This document shows positions 16,216 through 25,136 of a DNA stretch of 64,000 nucleotides, one piece after another (within the stretch, counting starts at the first letter, position 1; each line of letters opens with the position of its first letter). The notes below the pieces were generated by a model. The model saw only the letters and a list, made by a program, of their open reading frames with translations. It did no database searches and had not been told where the DNA came from. Origin of the DNA: Teichococcus aestuarii. GTDB taxonomy: Bacteria; Pseudomonadota; Alphaproteobacteria; Acetobacterales; Acetobacteraceae. The translations under genes and the position numbers were made by a program. Location of the stretch: contig NZ_PDOA01000007.1 in the NCBI RefSeq assembly GCF_003116135.1, positions 1 to 64,000 of the forward strand. Direction: 5' to 3'.

Positions 16216-17633
16216 ACCAGGAAGCCGCGCTTTCCGTGGCGCTGATCGAGGACGACGCCGTTCTGGGCCGATCGCTGGTGCAGCGTCTGCGGCTTGCGGG
16301 GGTTGCCACGCACTGGGTACGCTCTGCCGCAGAAGGAGAAGCGCTGCTGCGCCGCCATCGGCCGACAATGGTGCTCTGCGACATCCGCCTGCCCGACGAG
16401 AGCGGCGAAGCTCTCATCGCACGGCTGATGCCGGAGCTCGGTACGACACCGGTGGTGGTGATGACAGCCTATGGGGGCATCGAGCAAGCCGTGCGCCTGA
16501 TGCGCCTTGGCGTGGATGACTACCTGGCCAAGCCTTTCCCAGTGCAGCAGCTCCTCCACAAACTGTCCGGCTTTGCCGAGTTGCAGCGTGCACGCGCGGA
16601 TCCTGAGGCCGGCGCCGCAGGGGCGCAGGGCATGCCCGGCTGGCGCTCGCCGCCCATGCGGGCCCTGCACAGCCTGCTTGGGCGCACCGCAGAAACAGGA
16701 GTTCCGGTGCTGATCACCGGAGAGAGCGGCGCCGGCAAGGGTTACATGGCGCGCATGCTGCATGACATGGGCTCGCGGGCGCAGGAACCCTTCGTGGTGG
16801 TTGATTGCGCCGCTCTGCCGGCCGAGCTGGCACAGGCCGAAGCCGTTCTGCTTGGTCAGGAAGGTGTGGGCCAAGGATCTGCTGCCGAGGAGGTCCCAGG
16901 GCTTGTTGGGCAGGCCGGCGCCGGCACGCTCTTCCTTGACGAGATCGCCGAACTGAGCACGGCACTTCAGGCTCGTCTGCTCCGCTTGGTCGAGGAGCAG
17001 GTATTCCTACCTGTGGGTGCCCGCCGGCCCCGCCCCTTCCGAGCTCGGATTGTAGCGGCCACGCATGCCGATCTGCGGTCCATGACGACAAGGAGCAGCT
17101 TCCGGCAGGATCTCTGGTTCCGGCTCTCAGTCCTGGACCTGATTGTGCCGCCGCTGCGTGACCGGCCTGAGGATATCGACGAGCTCGCATGCTACTTCCT
17201 GCGTCGCGTCACGGGCGGCAGAGCCGAGACATCATTCAATTTCGCTGCGGACGGGCTGGCGGCGCTGCGGGCACATTCCTGGCCCGGCAATCTTCGTGAA
17301 TTGCGCAACCGTATCGAGCGTGCGGCGCTATTCGCCGCCACCTCGCAGATTGGCGCGGCGGATCTCTTTCCGGAGCGTTCCCGGAGCGGCGAACCACCTG
17401 ATGCTGCGGCAGGCCCGCATCCTGTTGGCCAGCCGATGTCCTCCAACTCCAGTGATTCAATCGAAGAAGGTAGGCAATCGCTGGCTGAGGCGCGCGACTT
17501 GGCTGAACGACAACATATCAGCCTTGTCCTGGCGGAACATGGAGGCCGGCTCGGCGATGCTGCCCGGGCGCTCGGCGTCTCGCGCACCACGCTGTGGGAC
17601 CGCATGCGGCGACTGGGACTGAAGGCACGATGA
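16212..17633 (+). CDS. NtrC-family response regulator lacking the GAFTGA motif
   Basis: A 473-aa regulator. The receiver domain (1-120) has acceptor D57 in VLCDIRLPDES and K107 in AKPF. The AAA+ domain (about 140-375) has Walker A GESGAGKG at 170-177 and Walker B GTLFLDEI at 238-245. A Fis-type helix-turn-helix lies at the C-terminus (LGDAARALGVSRTTLWDRMR). Where sigma54 activators carry GAFTGA (expected about 215-225) this protein reads LLGQEGVGQGSAAEE, so the sigma54-contact loop is missing. Members without GAFTGA (HupR, Rhodobacter NtrC) act on sigma70-type promoters or as repressors. The partner is the kinase just upstream (4-base overlap). Confidence 0.87.
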   Translation: MNQEAALSVALIEDDAVLGRSLVQRLRLAGVATHWVRSAAEGEALLRRHRPTMVLCDIRLPDESGEALIARLMPELGTTPVVVMTAYGGIEQAVRLMRLGVDDYLAKPFPVQQLLHKLSGFAELQRARADPEAGAAGAQGMPGWRSPPMRALHSLLGRTAETGVPVLITGESGAGKGYMARMLHDMGSRAQEPFVVVDCAALPAELAQAEAVLLGQEGVGQGSAAEEVPGLVGQAGAGTLFLDEIAELSTALQARLLRLVEEQVFLPVGARRPRPFRARIVAATHADLRSMTTRSSFRQDLWFRLSVLDLIVPPLRDRPEDIDELACYFLRRVTGGRAETSFNFAADGLAALRAHSWPGNLRELRNRIERAALFAATSQIGAADLFPERSRSGEPPDAAAGPHPVGQPMSSNSSDSIEEGRQSLAEARDLAERQHISLVLAEHGGRLGDAARALGVSRTTLWDRMRRLGLKAR

Positions 17634-18651
17634 GGGCCTCCGCGAGAGCTGCTGGCCTGGATACCGAAGGGGCGCGGCGCAACGGATGGCAAGACGTTCT
17701 TCGAGAGTCACGCAGCTTCTATGAAGGTTACGGTCTGGTGTCCTGGCCACTGCCGCCCATGGCGCGGATGTCGAAACCCTGCATTGGCTTCCATGCCATG
17801 CAGATGACGTGCTTCGGGTCCTGGCCGAGCTGCCTATCGAAAACGCAGTCCGCCGGACCACATCCGCTCTGGCAACGGGCGGGCGTTCGCGGCCAAGGCG
17901 GTGCGCAGTTGGCTGGGGCGGGAGATCTTCTGCTCGCTCTGCGAGGCCGAGGTGCTGATCGAGCGCTGGCGGCGGCACGACAACACGGTCCGGCCACGCA
18001 GTGCCTTGGGCTATCGCCCGCCAGCGCCGGATACAAGCTGCCTCACCTTGCTCGGCCTGCCTACGCTCTGCTCCCGCACGCCCAGCCGGGCGCGCCATGC
18101 CACCGGATGGCCATGGTGAGCGCCGAGCAGGCAAGTTGCGCCCGCCACTGCTCGCGCTTGGCCCAGCCCAGCAGCTTCGGGGCAACGGCAAAGGCATGGC
18201 GGCTGTGGGTGGCCGGGGGACGGAAGCGCCGGCGGACGATAGCCTGGCTCCCATAGGCCCGCATGAGCCTGTCTCGAAATGGCCCCGGCGAACAGGACAA
18301 CCGGCGGCATGCAGGCGCCTGCTGCAGGCGCGGGCGGCCATAGCGGCCATGGTGATAGTCTGCAGTCGCCGGAGATCGGCCAGGCATCAGTTGCGCGTGT
18401 GCGGCCATGCGGCATCGGGACTCATGCCGCAACCCTTCTGCCTGCTGCAACTTTAGAGGGGCAGATCGCGTCGAGGTCTGGCATCGGTCTTGGGTATCAA
18501 GGTTGCATGGCATGCTCATCCACGTTGCATTCTGCCGCGCGACAGGCCGCGCCGGCTTGGCTCCGCTCCGGGAGGGCGCGCTTCATCGCGCCTCCTTCCC
18601 TGGTGTTCGCGCCTGCGGCACGGACAGCCGGCGCCCATCCTCTTCAGGCAG
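17634..18651. other. One-kilobase region of decayed sequence
   Basis: No intact gene is recognised between the response regulator and the hybrid kinase. The central part holds the remnant of an IS3-type transposase (17797-18119). The rest (about 18120-18650) gives only short frames on both strands without family features or ribosome sites. It probably consists of insertion-sequence debris and the promoter of the downstream kinase. Confidence 0.5.
17797..18119 (+). pseudogene. IS3-family transposase (OrfB) remnant
   Basis: Pieces of an IS3-family integrase-type transposase are visible in one direction. ADDVLRVLAEL lies near 17800, then after a frameshift PDHIRSGNGRAFAAKAVRSWL (the usual P-x-H-I-R-S-D-N-G-P-E-F stretch with its catalytic Asp mutated to Gly). 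It runs directly into GREIFCSLCEAEVLIERW and NTVRPRSALGYRPPAP. About 35 residues that normally separate these blocks are missing. The copy carries a frameshift, an internal deletion and a mutated catalytic residue, so it cannot be active. Confidence 0.8.
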
Positions 18652-20514
18652 ATGAGCGAGAATAGGCAGGACGGCCTCGGGCCAAGCCGCGAGGCAGCGC
18701 TGAACGCCGAGGTGGCCCGGCTTCGCGCCGAGCTTGCCCGCGCGAGGCCGGGGGCCGGCCCCGTCCCTGCCGAAGCACCGCCGGCAGAGGCGCAGAACGA
18801 AGCCCTGCATCGCGCCACTGCGGCCCTGGCGGCGAGCGAGGAGCGCTTCCGCCTGATCGTCGAGAAGGCGCGCGACTACGCGATCTTCCTCACCGATGCG
18901 GAGGACCGGATCACGGACTGGCTGCCAGGCGCGGCTGTGGTGTTCGGGTGGAGCGCCGCGGAGGCGGTGGGGCAGCCGGGCTCCCTGCTCTACACACCGC
19001 AGGACCGCGAGCAGGGTGTGCCCGAATGGGAGGCTGCGGTCGCGCGGGAGAAGGGTTCGGCGCCGAATGTGCGCTGGCACCTCCGCCGCGACGGCTCCCG
19101 GGTGTTCATCGAGGGCAGCAGGACCGCTCTGCGAGGGCCGGACGGCAAGCTGCAGGGCTTCCTCAAGATTGGCCAGGACGTGACCGAGCGCCGTGCCGCC
19201 GAGGGCCGCCTGCGTGAAAGCGAGGCGGCGCTGCGCAACCTGAACGAGACGCTGGAGGTGCAGGTGGACACGCGCACCGCAGAATTGCGCAGCGCGCTGG
19301 ATGCCCTGCAGGCCGAGGCCATGGACCGCATCCAGGCCGAGGAGGCGCTGCGCCAGGCCCAGAAGATGGAGGCGGTGGGCCAGCTGACCGGCGGCATCGC
19401 GCATGACTTCAACAACATGCTGCAGGGAATCATGGGCAGCCTGGAGCTGATGCAGCACCGCGTCGCGCAGGGGCGTGTGGCGGAGGCGGAACGCTTCGTG
19501 GATGCGGCGCGGCAGGGGGTGGAGCGTGCGGCGGCACTGACGCACCGCCTGCTGTCCTTTGCCCGCCGCCAGGCCCTTCATCCCCGCGCGGTGAATCCGG
19601 ATCTGCTGGCCACGGGCATGACGGAGCTGATCCGGCGCACGGTCGGGCCCGAGGTGCGGGTCGAGCTGCGCCTCTGCGACGGCTCCTGGCCCGTGCTGTG
19701 CGACCCGAACCAGCTGGAACATGCCCTGCTCAACCTGGCCATCAACGCGCGCGATGCCATGCCGGAAGGCGGCAGGCTGGCGATCGCCACCCGCAATGTC
19801 CATCTAGACGCGGCGGAGATCGCCTACCAGGAGGGCGCCCAGCCCGGCGACTATGTCGAGATCGCGGTGACGGATACCGGCACCGGAATGGACGAGGCGA
19901 CCAAGGCGCGCGCCTTCGAGCCGTTCTTCACCACGAAGCCGCTCGGCCAGGGAACGGGTCTCGGTCTCTCCCAGATCTACGGCTTCGTGCGGCAATCCTA
20001 TGGCGCGGTGCATATCGACAGCGCCGTTGGCCAGGGCACGACGCTGCGCCTCTACCTCCCGCGTGCGGACCGGCAGGGCGAGCATTCCGTTGCCGCCGTG
20101 CCGCAGCCGGCGGCCGGGAGGCGCTTCGCCGAACCGGCCGGGCAAGGCGTCGTGCTGCTGGTCGAGGATGAGGCGCCGGTGCGCTCGGTCTCGGCCGAAT
20201 ATCTGCGCGAACTGGGCTACCGGGTGCTGGAGGCCACCGATGGCCCTTCGGCGCTGCGCATCCTCTACGGCCAGGAGGCACCCCAGGTGGCCTTGATGGT
20301 GACCGATCTGGGCCTGCCGAACGGCCTCAACGGGCGGCAGGTGGCCGACGCCGCACGCCAGCGCTGGCCAGACCTGCCGGTGCTGCTGATCACGGGCTAT
20401 GCCGGGGACGCCTTGAAGGAGCCCCTGGCACCCGGAATGATGTTGATGACCAAGCCGTTCGAACTCGGCGCCCTCGCCGCGAAGGTGCAGGAGATGATCG
20501 GCAAGGCCAGGTAG
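18652..20514 (+). CDS. PAS-domain hybrid histidine kinase with C-terminal receiver
   Basis: A soluble 620-aa protein. An N-terminal coiled coil (about 12-65) is followed by a PAS domain (about 62-182, ending in the PAC stretch GFLKIGQDVTERR) and a second coiled coil. The kinase core has H251 in LTGGIAHDFNNML, the N box NLAINARDAMPEGG, then TDTGTGM and FEPFFTTKPLGQGTGLGLS. A receiver domain (about 498-618) has acceptor D552 in MVTDLGLP. This is the PAS-HWE/HisKA-REC arrangement common in rhizobia and acetic-acid bacteria relatives. No transmembrane segment is seen, so it senses a cytoplasmic cue. ATG 18652 was chosen over the upstream open frame, whose residues look non-coding. No dedicated output gene lies beside it. 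Confidence 0.88.
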   Translation: MSENRQDGLGPSREAALNAEVARLRAELARARPGAGPVPAEAPPAEAQNEALHRATAALAASEERFRLIVEKARDYAIFLTDAEDRITDWLPGAAVVFGWSAAEAVGQPGSLLYTPQDREQGVPEWEAAVAREKGSAPNVRWHLRRDGSRVFIEGSRTALRGPDGKLQGFLKIGQDVTERRAAEGRLRESEAALRNLNETLEVQVDTRTAELRSALDALQAEAMDRIQAEEALRQAQKMEAVGQLTGGIAHDFNNMLQGIMGSLELMQHRVAQGRVAEAERFVDAARQGVERAAALTHRLLSFARRQALHPRAVNPDLLATGMTELIRRTVGPEVRVELRLCDGSWPVLCDPNQLEHALLNLAINARDAMPEGGRLAIATRNVHLDAAEIAYQEGAQPGDYVEIAVTDTGTGMDEATKARAFEPFFTTKPLGQGTGLGLSQIYGFVRQSYGAVHIDSAVGQGTTLRLYLPRADRQGEHSVAAVPQPAAGRRFAEPAGQGVVLLVEDEAPVRSVSAEYLRELGYRVLEATDGPSALRILYGQEAPQVALMVTDLGLPNGLNGRQVADAARQRWPDLPVLLITGYAGDALKEPLAPGMMLMTKPFELGALAAKVQEMIGKAR

Positions 20515-20542
20515 AGGATCCGGCTCCGGCCACGAGCCGCCC

Positions 20543-22600
20543 CTACCCTTCCCTCTTCCTGCGGCCCGATCCGGGAGGCTTCCTGCGGGCGTGGAATTCC
20601 GCGACGAGGCGGTCCGTCTCCGCCTGGGTCGGAGGGGGCAGCGTCCTCTTGACCGGGCCGGGAGGCGCCCCGGCGCCGGGCGGGCCTTTGAAAAGCTGTT
20701 CCGGAATCTCCGCAAGGAAGCGGGAAGGCTTGGCTGCCCAGTCCCGCCTGTGCCGCACCCAACTCAGCCACAGGCTGCGCCGGGCCCGCGTCAGGCCGAC
20801 ATAGAAAAGACGGCGCTCCTCTGCGAGGCTGCCCTGCGCCTCCGCCCGGTAGCTGGGAAAAACGCCGTCCTCCAGGCCGGGCATCAGCACATGGTCGAAT
20901 TCAAGGCCCTTCGCGCGGTGCAGCGTCATCACCGGCACGACGTCGGCCTGCAGGTCGGCATCCGCCGCCTCTCCCAGCGCCGTGGCCTCGCAATAGGCGG
21001 CGGGGCTGCCAAAGCGGCTGGCGGCGCTGAAGGCCGCCTCCCAGGCCGCCAGATGCGCCTGCCCCGCTTCCCGCAGCCCGGCGGCCAGCCCGGCCCGCTC
21101 GGCGGCCAGTTGCAGCGCATCCTCCGGCGGCAGGCGGCGCCTGTGGATGTCCGCGGCAAGTGCCCGCGCCTGATCGGCGACTGCCCGCAGCCGCAGGCGG
21201 TCCTCGTCGGAGCCGGGCAGGTCCTCCGCCGCGGCGGCCAGGGCCAGGCCGGTCTCCGCGGCATGCTGGCGGAGCTGCGCGAACAGCCGCCCGGAGATCC
21301 CTCTGGGCGGATGGGCGCAGGCCCGGCGGAAGGCATCATCGGCGGCGGCGTTCCAGCCATGCCCGTCATGGCTCATGGCCAGCTGGAGCCAGGCCTGGGC
21401 GGCCAGGATATCGCGGGGCACTTCCGGCTCCCGCTCCGAGACGCGGCGGAACGGCATTCCTGCCTCGGCCAGGGCCGCCAGGATAGGCTCCGCCAGAAAT
21501 CCCGCACGCAGCAGGACCGCGCATTCCCTCCAGGGAAGACCCTCCTCCCCCGCGCGCAGCGCCTGAAGATGCTTCACCACCGCCCGGCCTTCCTGCTCCG
21601 GCGTCTCCGCCTCGCGCAGCAGCAGGGGCGTGCCCCAGTCCGCATCGGGCCGGGCCGGCCGCAGAGTCTTGCGCAGCGCCTGCGGGTCGCGCGCCGCGAC
21701 GGCATTCGCCGCCAGCAGGATGGCACGGGCGGAACGGTAGTTGATCTCCAGCCGGATGGTCTCCCCCGCCCCCGGATACTGGCGGCGGAAGCGGCGGATC
21801 TGCGACACATCGGCGCCCCGCCAGCCATAGATGGACTGGGTGTCGTCGCCCACGGCGAAGACCCTTCCCTGTTCCCCCGCCAGAAGGCGTATCAGCCGGT
21901 GCTGGGCCAGGTTGGTGTCCTGGTACTCGTCGACCAGCAGCTCCGACCATCTCGTTCCCCAGCGCTGCGCCAGGGCGCGGTCCGCCTGCATGGCCTCGAC
22001 GGGGCGGGTGATCAGGTCGTCGAAATCCAGCGCCGCGCGGCGGTCCAGTTCCGCGCGATAGGCGGGGAGCAGGGCCTGCGCCTGCCGCAGGGTCTCCGCC
22101 TCGAAGCGGGCGAAGGCAGGACCCTGCGGGCAGGCATCCCGTGCGCCGAGAAGGGATCCCTTCAGCAGCGACACCGCATCCTGCAGCGCCATTCCCTCGC
22201 GCGCATCCTTCAGCCCGGCGAGCGCCATCAGCACGGCCCGTGCATCGGACTGCCCCAGGATGGCGAAGCCGCGCGGCAGGCCGGGCACCTGCGACGCCTC
22301 TTCGGTCATCAGCCGGGCCATGACGGCATGGAAGGTGCCGACCCAGCGGGGCACCCTCCCCGCCCCCAGCCGCGCGGCCAGCCTGGCCCGCATCTCTCCC
22401 GCCGCCTTGGTGGTGAAGGTGATGCAGAGCAGGCGTTCGGGTGCCTCGCCACGCCGGAGGATCAGATCGGCAACCCGCCGGGTCAGGGTCTCGGTCTTGC
22501 CGGAGCCGGCGCCCGCCAGGACGAGTTGCGGCGCCGTGGCCATGGCGGCCGCGGCCTGCGCCTCGTTCAGGCCGGCCAGGTGAGACAGGGTCTCCGTCAT
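20543..22600 (-). CDS. UvrD/PcrA-like superfamily 1 DNA helicase
   Basis: A 685-aa ATP-dependent 3'-5' helicase. Visible motifs in order are the Q motif LNEAQAAAA, motif I AGAGSGKTETL, motif Ia CITFTTKAAGEMR, motif II LLVDEYQDTN, motif III FAVGDDTQSIYGWRGA, motif IV EINYRSARAIL, motif V VMTLHRAKGLEFDHV and motif VI YVGLTRARRSLWL. The length is typical of UvrD relatives. The start ATG overlaps the stop of the metalloprotease gene by four bases, so it is the third gene of a coupled plasmid operon. The C-terminal tail is proline-rich and may bind partners. It probably serves plasmid replication or repair and is likely additional to the chromosomal UvrD. Confidence 0.9.
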   Translation of the reverse strand: MTETLSHLAGLNEAQAAAAMATAPQLVLAGAGSGKTETLTRRVADLILRRGEAPERLLCITFTTKAAGEMRARLAARLGAGRVPRWVGTFHAVMARLMTEEASQVPGLPRGFAILGQSDARAVLMALAGLKDAREGMALQDAVSLLKGSLLGARDACPQGPAFARFEAETLRQAQALLPAYRAELDRRAALDFDDLITRPVEAMQADRALAQRWGTRWSELLVDEYQDTNLAQHRLIRLLAGEQGRVFAVGDDTQSIYGWRGADVSQIRRFRRQYPGAGETIRLEINYRSARAILLAANAVAARDPQALRKTLRPARPDADWGTPLLLREAETPEQEGRAVVKHLQALRAGEEGLPWRECAVLLRAGFLAEPILAALAEAGMPFRRVSEREPEVPRDILAAQAWLQLAMSHDGHGWNAAADDAFRRACAHPPRGISGRLFAQLRQHAAETGLALAAAAEDLPGSDEDRLRLRAVADQARALAADIHRRRLPPEDALQLAAERAGLAAGLREAGQAHLAAWEAAFSAASRFGSPAAYCEATALGEAADADLQADVVPVMTLHRAKGLEFDHVLMPGLEDGVFPSYRAEAQGSLAEERRLFYVGLTRARRSLWLSWVRHRRDWAAKPSRFLAEIPEQLFKGPPGAGAPPGPVKRTLPPPTQAETDRLVAEFHARRKPPGSGRRKREG

Positions 22601-23046
22601 GCGCGGACAGGATCCAGGAACGGCGGCCGCGCCGCCCGATCGACGCGCAGCCCGGCCTCGGCTATCGAGGAAAACAAGGCTTCCTCCGGAATGCGGAGAT
22701 AACGGATCAGAAGTTGCGCATACAATCCCAGGAACCGGGCACCATGGCCATCCGACTGGCCGTCATGCGTGGCGCTCAGGGCATGGGCCAGTTCATGCAG
22801 AAGGACCCAGTCCGGCACGGATTCGGGAAGCCGCAGCCGCATCCGGTCGGCATCCGCCAGGCGCCGGCGCGCCTGGGCGGGCAGAGGCTCGACCCTGGGA
22901 GGATATCGCAGCCCCAGATCCGCCCAGATCGCCTCGACCATGCGCGCGGCCTGCGCGAAGCCGACCGCCCCGCCGCCGAAAGGCGCGACGAAGCGGTCCT
23001 CCCAGGCATAGACGCGGGCGCGCTGCGTATCCCTGGCGCGGCTCAT
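22597..23046 (-). CDS. Small zinc metalloprotease-like protein (HExxH, SprT/WSS1-like)
   Basis: A 149-aa protein whose only clear motif is WVLLHELAHALS at about residues 80-91, an HExxH zinc site with the third ligand probably H101 in DGHGARFLGLY. The layout (single small domain, glutamate in HELAH, late third His) is like SprT/WSS1-type proteases, which act on proteins bound or crosslinked to DNA, but the family cannot be named with certainty. It overlaps the genes on both sides by four bases (ATGA), between the DUF2786 protein and the helicase. Substrate unknown. Confidence 0.65.
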   Translation of the reverse strand: MSRARDTQRARVYAWEDRFVAPFGGGAVGFAQAARMVEAIWADLGLRYPPRVEPLPAQARRRLADADRMRLRLPESVPDWVLLHELAHALSATHDGQSDGHGARFLGLYAQLLIRYLRIPEEALFSSIAEAGLRVDRAARPPFLDPVRA

Positions 23047-23765
23047 GGCAGTACGTCGCGCGTCCTTCCGCCGACCGGCCGGTTCAGGTTGATCCGGTCT
23101 CCCGCGGCATAGCCCTGGCGGTAGGCGCCATTGGCCCGGATCCCCGCCCGGCGCGTGGCGACGAGCCGTATGGTGGTCTCCCGAAAGGCGTCCTCCACCA
23201 CCCGGTGCTTGACGATCATCAACGCGGTGCTGTCGCTGCGCTGGGCGGCCACTTCGGCCTCGCGCGCCGCCAGCATCGCTTCCAGCCGTTCGGCGATCCG
23301 CCCGGCCATGCCCTGCTGGTAGCTGACGGAGGCCTGACGCAGCGGCACGCCGCGCAGGGCGGGATGGGCGTGGCGGAAGTGCTCCAGCTCCGTCTGCATA
23401 CCCCGCTCGATCACCGCGAACAGGTAAGTGGCCAGGGCCACGTCACTCTCGAAGCCGAAGAAGACATAGCGCGCCCCATCCTCGTCGCGGCTCAGCCAGA
23501 CCTTGCAACCGCAGAACCGCGCCACGGCCGGGACGCAGCCATCGATGGGCCGTCTCTGCCGCCCCGCCAAAGGCACCTCGGCCTGTACGCAGCGCGCCTG
23601 CCGGACCTCGATCTCGTCCATGCTCAGCGCGTAGCGTTCGAGCAGCCTCCCGGCCATCTCGGCGGCGGCCATCGCCTCTGCCTCGGTGCAGCCATTGGAC
23701 ACCGTCTTTTCGGTCAGGGCCTTGATGCGTGCCTTTACACGGGTGAGTTCATCGCGTTGCATCAT
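23043..23765 (-). CDS. DUF2786-domain protein
   Basis: A 240-aa soluble protein. The N-terminal 45 residues (VKARIKALTEKTVSNG followed by TEAEAMAAAEMAGRLLERY) match DUF2786, a short helical domain found in plasmid and phage proteins. The rest (about 60-230) is a mixed domain typical of its partners and contains no enzymatic motif I recognise. ATG 23765 has AAGGAG eight bases upstream; a second ATG follows immediately. The frame is open upstream for over 1.4 kb, but only as antisense of parA. It is the first gene of a leftward operon divergent from parA. Function unknown. Confidence 0.75.
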   Translation of the reverse strand: MMQRDELTRVKARIKALTEKTVSNGCTEAEAMAAAEMAGRLLERYALSMDEIEVRQARCVQAEVPLAGRQRRPIDGCVPAVARFCGCKVWLSRDEDGARYVFFGFESDVALATYLFAVIERGMQTELEHFRHAHPALRGVPLRQASVSYQQGMAGRIAERLEAMLAAREAEVAAQRSDSTALMIVKHRVVEDAFRETTIRLVATRRAGIRANGAYRQGYAAGDRINLNRPVGGRTRDVLP

Positions 23766-23827
23766 GGCCCAGCTCCTTCGCAGCGGCGCTCTATACCATG
23801 GGTCCGGCGGGATGGCAGGGCGGCGGA

Positions 23828-23874
23828 ATTGGATGCATCCAATGGGCCTTCTGGCCGATGTTGGATGCATCCAA
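23828..23874. promoter_or_regulatory. Two palindromic operator-like sites between parA and the DUF2786 operon
   Basis: Two copies of a perfect palindrome lie in the 177-bp divergent intergenic region: ATTGGATGCATCCAAT at 23828-23843 and TTGGATGCATCCAA at 23861-23874. Their centres are 32 bp apart, close to three helical turns, so bound dimers would face the same side of the DNA. They are placed to control both promoters. ParA of this type often represses its own operon through an N-terminal DNA-binding domain, and ParB could bind here as a parS site. Which protein binds is not known. Confidence 0.75.
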
Positions 23875-23942
23875 TGCCATAGGGGCTTCCACAAGCCACC
23901 ATAGGCCATTAAGGAGAAAAAGACGGATTCAAAGGTAGTGCG

Positions 23943-25136
23943 ATGGATCAGGCCGCCAGGTTCCGCCACGTCGCCGAGGTGTTGCGTACCGCGCAGCGCA
24001 TGGCCATCGAGGTGGAGAATGCCCCGGACAAGCGCAAGCGGCTGCGGCGTTTCTCGACCCAGGAGGTGGCTGCACTGCTGGGCGTGACGCCTCGGCAGTT
24101 GCGGCAGGCCAGCGGCCTGAAGCCGGCGGGCAAGGGGATCGCGCCACGGGCCCGCGTGGATTTCGCCGAGATCATGGCGGCGCGCGCGGCACTTTATGAA
24201 AGCACCGGGCAGTTGTCCTTCCTGCCTCGACGTGACGCAGCGAAAGGCGAGGAACTGGCGGCCATAGCCTTCACCAACTTCAAGGGTGGCTCCGCCAAGA
24301 CCACCAGCAGCGTGCACTTCGCGCAGTACATGGCACTTGCGGGCTACCGTATCCTGCTGATCGATCTGGACAGCCAGGGCAGTACCACGGCGCAGTTCGG
24401 GATGGACCCGGCGGAGGAGGTGGGGCTTGGCAACAGCTTTGCCGGCTGGGTGGCGCGGCAGCATGTTCCACTCTCCGCCAAGGCCCTCTGCCAGCCGACC
24501 TACTGGCCCAATATCGACCTCGTCCCCGCGGGTGCGGCCCTGTCGGAGGCGGAGGAGATGCTGGCACGCCGGGCAGCCAGCGGTGAAGCGGAGGAAACCC
24601 TTTATTTCGAGGAGTTGTCCGCCTTCCTGGCAGAGGTTGCCGGCGACTATGATGTGGCGGTCATCGACACACGGCCGGACGTCAACATGCTGATGACCAC
24701 CGCCCTGCACGCGGCGACCGGGATCGTGGTGCCAAGCCGCGCCACCATGACCGACTTGGCATCGACGGGGGAGTTCTTCGCCCACCTCGCCGGCTACACC
24801 ACCGCCTTTCAGGAGGCTTTCGGCCACGGGCTGAAGCTGGCCTTCAACCGCATCCTGGTGACTGCCTATGATCCGACCGACCGCAGCCAGGAAGCCTTGC
24901 TGAACCTGCTGCGCGAGCGCTTCACCGACATGGTGCTGCCGGATCCCTTCCTGCATTCGCGCATCATGGGGACCGCCGGCTTCGGCAAGGAAACCCTCTA
25001 CGAGTACGAGCCCAGCACGGACCGGGCCGCCTACAACCGTGTCCTGGCCAGCGCCAACAGCGTCAGCCGCGCGATCGAGCGGGACGTCTGGCGGGCCTGG
25101 GGCCGCGACGCGATGGTGAAGGAGACGCAACCATGA
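23943..25136 (+). CDS. parA: Plasmid partition ATPase ParA (with N-terminal DNA-binding domain)
   Basis: A 397-aa type Ia ParA. The N-terminal region (about 35-80) contains a helix-turn-helix FSTQEVAALLGVTPRQLRQA, used in this class for operator binding. The ATPase has the deviant Walker A FKGGSAKTTSS at about 115, Walker A' LLIDLDSQGSTT, and Walker B YDVAVIDTRPDV. It drives segregation of the plasmid with ParB, whose gene overlaps its 3' end by four bases (ATGA). ATG 23943 is the first in-frame start and is preceded by AAAGG. The divergent region upstream holds two palindromes that may be its operators. Confidence 0.93.
   Translation: MDQAARFRHVAEVLRTAQRMAIEVENAPDKRKRLRRFSTQEVAALLGVTPRQLRQASGLKPAGKGIAPRARVDFAEIMAARAALYESTGQLSFLPRRDAAKGEELAAIAFTNFKGGSAKTTSSVHFAQYMALAGYRILLIDLDSQGSTTAQFGMDPAEEVGLGNSFAGWVARQHVPLSAKALCQPTYWPNIDLVPAGAALSEAEEMLARRAASGEAEETLYFEELSAFLAEVAGDYDVAVIDTRPDVNMLMTTALHAATGIVVPSRATMTDLASTGEFFAHLAGYTTAFQEAFGHGLKLAFNRILVTAYDPTDRSQEALLNLLRERFTDMVLPDPFLHSRIMGTAGFGKETLYEYEPSTDRAAYNRVLASANSVSRAIERDVWRAWGRDAMVKETQP

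Noticed and set aside
18061-18519. Minus-strand frame of about 150 codons in the gene-poor region, with a transposase-like feel near its end
   Set aside because: No family motif could be named and there is no ribosome site; it may be IS debris but the evidence is too weak.
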